DNA of 7,272 nucleotides. Origin: an uncultured Erysipelotrichaceae bacterium (GTDB lineage Bacteria > Bacillota_I > Bacilli_A > RFN20 > CAG-288). The notes under the pieces are model-generated. The model saw only the letters and a list, made by a program, of their open reading frames with translations. It was not told the DNA's origin and did no database searches. A program made the translations under genes and the position numbers. Location: positions 1-7,272 of the forward strand of contig CACXYG010000065.1 of NCBI GenBank assembly GCA_902771745.1. Reading direction: 5' to 3'. The stretch's first letter is position 1. Each line of letters begins with the position of its first letter. Of the stretch, positions 7,101 to 7,272 are shown in pieces.

Positions 7101-7175
7101 ATTTGCGGCAATCATCGCTGCACTTGTCACTGCAATGATTGGAAATGTAATCAAAGCAAATGTCTTTTTACGCAT
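4128..7175 (-). CDS. Membrane-anchored, domain-permuted family 3 glycoside hydrolase (beta-glucosidase-like)
   Basis: This 1015-residue enzyme probably removes beta-linked sugars (glucose, xylose or similar) from oligosaccharides at the cell surface. The domain order is reversed from classical GH3. The C-terminal-type alpha/beta domain comes first (about 75-395): EGIVLLKN at 87-94, and GRNAGEGGN with E214 as likely acid/base. An Fn3-like domain follows (about 408-515). The TIM-barrel domain is last (about 665-930): HDGPQG at 697-702, GRNFEYYSEDP at 767-777, KHF at 801-803, and D900 in FSTDMG as probable nucleophile. Reversed order is known for some rumen beta-glucosidases. Hydrophobic segments at about 5-27 and 984-1007, with MRKK and RLRQKEEN outside them, suggest both ends are anchored and the catalytic part is extracellular. 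Alternatively, the first segment is a cleaved signal peptide. Several motifs around the active site are atypical, so the substrate is uncertain. The ribosome binding site (AAGAAGA) is modest. Confidence 0.93.
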   Translation of the reverse strand: MRKKTFALITFPIIAVTSAAMIAANVEAEIWSKTLDTYIARGEREVINIEGTESWDKNYYEQVCPSAMGENGSLMNAARLTKKITDEGIVLLKNSNNTLPLAKQSNVVPFGYRYRDPVFGGTGSGAVDTSKDYIVTSVEGLAKHFQVNPAVSNKLLDSATPVKEIKDGGATIGEGAFNGADPTIYNFETSVYDGLLENTSNSTAVVYIGRNAGEGGNLYDKEYSDGTRHALALTTTEKETLKLAKQKCKNVVAVINSSNIMEIEELMKGEYEADAILWISGPGSMGFDSLGDILAGEVNPSGRTVDIWDNDILKNPSIINFGDHQYANTLDLSLWNGQHGVYFYEYEEGIYYGYRYYETASEMDPSFVYGELNADGSLKTKGAVNYPFGYGLSYTTFEQKIVNFSDGGDKISVEVEVSNKGARDGKEVVQLYYTAPYTQFDKDLHIEKATKNLIAFDKVEVKAGEKKNVKLEFLKEEMASYSYRHDNNDGTKGCYVLENGDYTITLGKNSHEAFDSKVAHIANTEFYTNANPRKSEINAQAQWDENGNPLPFPAKALMDKDAKFVAATNHFDQISDYMEGNEATIFTRADWKNTFPTAPSENRNLAEQYLKEMRGFDYKTDPKLGETDTSLVKKSEMPKMKQDNGLGLIDLRGADYYDPRYEELLDQLDYDEALPMVLRAFGTSEVASIGKPATADHDGPQGLGLTGTGGGFDTCAYCAEPLVAATYNVDLAYEYGLAIGEEALQKDIAINGWYGPAANLHRSPFNGRNFEYYSEDPVLTGKICAKTVSGAEEKGLVCYLKHFGWHSYEGVCTSMLAWCTEQAYRETDMKAFEIALKESRKTLKYISDDKGTIAKKVVRGCSGLMGAATHIGTDWQAASYDLITNMTRGEWGFQGVFSTDMGLEAMPGNVDKLLRAGCDVRMHFMATEKAMDFQTVTLADKSTATYYHCIRHSMKDIAFAYANSNLMQGAAPGAIVSYKISPWRIWLYVIDGVVGAGIVALVVYSVFRLRQKEEN

Positions 7176-7241
7176 AAATCTTCTTTTGCAGTGTGGTGAT
7201 GAAAAATTTCGAAATCATCGCGCTTTCTTTGAATAGAATGT

Positions 7242-7268
7242 TCGATATCGCACCATTTTTGGTGTCAA
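7242..7268 (-). promoter_or_regulatory. Possible promoter with overlapping dyad upstream of the glycoside hydrolase
   Basis: TTGACA on the minus strand (7268-7263) is a perfect -35 consensus about 90 bases before the hydrolase ATG. The -10 is poor: TATCGA (7247-7242) lies at 15-base spacing and TCGAAC at 17. An inverted repeat CACCA-TTTT-TGGTG (7251-7264) lies just inside the -35 and CGATATCG (7243-7250) is next to it, so a repressor or activator could bind here. The 97 bases upstream of the gene otherwise hold only an imperfect dyad around ATTTCGAAAT (7206-7215). Confidence 0.25.
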
Positions 7269-7272
7269 AGCC

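Overview
The window looks like a chromosomal accessory region of a low-to-moderate GC Bacillota (Firmicutes). Strong AGGAGG-type ribosome binding sites, a LytTR/GHKL two-component pair of the Agr type, a membrane-anchored family 3 glycoside hydrolase and an IS110 transposase all fit a gut Clostridia or Erysipelotrichia-like anaerobe. The exact taxon cannot be fixed from the sequence. All intact genes are on the minus strand.

Region 1 (about 1-1960) is mobile-element territory. It holds an intact IS110-family transposase (219-1409), preceded on its own strand by about 300 bases of structured non-coding DNA where this family usually encodes its bridge RNA. Next to it, in the opposite orientation, is the broken 3' end of a second, diverged IS110 transposase gene (1755-1862). 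Several perfect palindromes lie around these parts: 26 bp at 140-165, 30 bp at 55-84, 20 bp at 1692-1711 and 28 bp at 1914-1941. Three of them share a CATG centre, and the last two also share their outer arms and bracket the transposase relic.

Region 2 (2050-4046) is a two-gene operon: a LytTR response regulator followed, with an ATGA overlap, by a multi-pass GHKL sensor kinase of the AgrC/ComD type. No agrB-like or agrD-like gene is visible beside it, so its signal is unknown.

Region 3 (4128-7175) is one large gene for a family 3 glycoside hydrolase. Its domain order is reversed compared with the textbook enzyme: the acid/base domain and Fn3-like domain come first and the TIM barrel with the nucleophile comes last. 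A hydrophobic segment at each end would hold the enzyme on the outer face of the membrane at both termini. A strong intrinsic terminator (4075-4116) separates it from the regulator genes. The hydrolase and regulators are therefore neighbours on one strand, but probably separate transcription units apart from possible read-through. A regulatory link between sensor and hydrolase is plausible but not shown by the sequence.

No CRISPR array, tRNA, rRNA or known riboswitch was recognised.
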